A stretch of 64,000 nucleotides of DNA from NCBI RefSeq assembly GCF_002592005.1, contig NZ_NVQF01000007.1, forward strand, positions 1 through 64,000. The letters are read 5' to 3'. The translations under genes and the position numbers were made by a program. The notes under the pieces are model-generated. The model searched no databases and was not told the DNA's origin. It saw only the letters and a program-made list of their open reading frames with translations. Shown one piece after another: positions 63,738 through 64,000 of this stretch. The DNA is from Mycolicibacterium palauense (GTDB taxonomy: Bacteria > Actinomycetota > Actinomycetes > Mycobacteriales > Mycobacteriaceae). Each line of letters starts with the position of its first letter. Positions within the stretch are counted from its first letter, which is position 1.

Positions 63738-64000
63738 GGCTTCTCCTCAAGATCCTCAGGAACTTCCTGGGTGATGTCAGTTGTGGTAGACGACCAGCTG
63801 CGCAGACGGCCGCCCGTGGGCTCTGGCCCCGGGGCCCAGCGGGCAACGACCTTCACGCCGAGCTGGAAGTTCTCCAGATCGTTCGGCATGTACTTGTCTG
63901 CGAATGCCCACGCGAGTCGCGTATCGATGAGACGGTAAGACACCCAACCGTTCTTGGCGTACAAGGTGAGCAACGGAACCCCGAATGGGGTAGTCGACAC
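63731..64000 (-). CDS. phage protein, possibly truncated by the window edge
   Basis: 89 residues read to the last base; GTG at 63998-64000 could be the start or an internal codon. Beta-rich text (N-G-W-V-S-Y-R-L-I-D-T-R-L). No family recognised. Confidence 0.45.
   Translation of the reverse strand: MSTTPFGVPLLTLYAKNGWVSYRLIDTRLAWAFADKYMPNDLENFQLGVKVVARWAPGPEPTGGRLRSWSSTTTDITQEVPEDLEEKPW

Overview
The window is a junction between a high-GC actinobacterial chromosome (about 1-28,900) and the left part of an integrated temperate phage (about 29,070-64,000, running off the right edge). The chromosomal part looks mycobacterial, probably a fast-growing Mycolicibacterium-type species. It has dense GTGA/ATGA start-stop overlaps, TetR-flanked Rieske/P450/F420-type oxidoreductase genes, a DUF3151 gene, an NhaA-DsbA fusion and a 345-residue class II fructose-bisphosphate aldolase. 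From memory, the order secreted lipoprotein / SpoU / XdhC / DedA / fba / membrane protein / DUF3151 resembles M. tuberculosis around Rv0383c-Rv0360c; this is inference and no alignment was run.

Host layout. 9-7,750 is a forward run: lipoprotein, SpoU methyltransferase, GH76-like hydrolase, acetoacetyl-CoA synthetase, NhaA-DsbA antiporter and XdhC. 7,719-13,599 is a lipid/steroid-type oxidation block: two TetR regulators, a KshA-like Rieske oxygenase, a DapB-like dehydrogenase, a CYP125-like P450 and an LLM oxidoreductase. 13,659-17,218 is a sulfur block: rhodanese and GntR regulator diverging from a TauE exporter and a persulfide-dioxygenase/rhodanese fusion. 17,256-28,866 holds DedA, a 1,348-residue repeat-rich surface protein, a frameshifted LuxR-ATPase regulator, fba, a membrane protein, DUF3151 and a cation-efflux gene with a palindromic operator. 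The prophage interrupts a host membrane-protein gene at about 29,070.

Prophage layout. 29,180-33,880 is a rightward series of very small genes, most preceded by an inverted repeat and a GGGAAGGG start-associated motif. 34,002-37,351 is a tightly coupled rightward operon ending in a small HTH protein next to a large serine integrase (37,507-38,898). From there nearly everything is leftward. 38,785-44,415 carries a lipoprotein, a phosphoesterase, MazG, a WhiB-like gene with an in-frame stop, and an RtcB RNA ligase. 44,490-51,061 is a tRNA island with about 26 recognisable tRNAs covering essentially all amino acids, a tmRNA with a 30-residue tag, a stand-alone GGQ release-factor-domain protein (PrfH-like), HNH genes, and many degenerate or structurally odd tRNA-like elements. 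51,290-58,957 is early-type phage genes: HNH, phosphatases, an Acb2/Tad1-domain protein (possible CBASS/Thoeris sponge), a DEDD exonuclease, a dNTP pyrophosphohydrolase, four tandem paralogues, a nucleotidyltransferase and a cupin. 59,126-64,000 is replication and regulation: two WhiB-like proteins, a nuclease, DnaB, a putative loader and SSB. No structural or lysis genes are visible; they presumably lie to the right of the window.

Most interesting reading. The phage carries a coherent translation maintenance and repair kit (tRNA set, tmRNA, RtcB, GGQ factor) together with a probable cyclic-nucleotide sponge. This suggests resistance to host defences that cut tRNA or rRNA or that signal by cyclic nucleotides. 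A recurrent GTGAAACAGG motif, seen at about eight phage sites and not noticed in the host part, is a candidate repressor or operator site.
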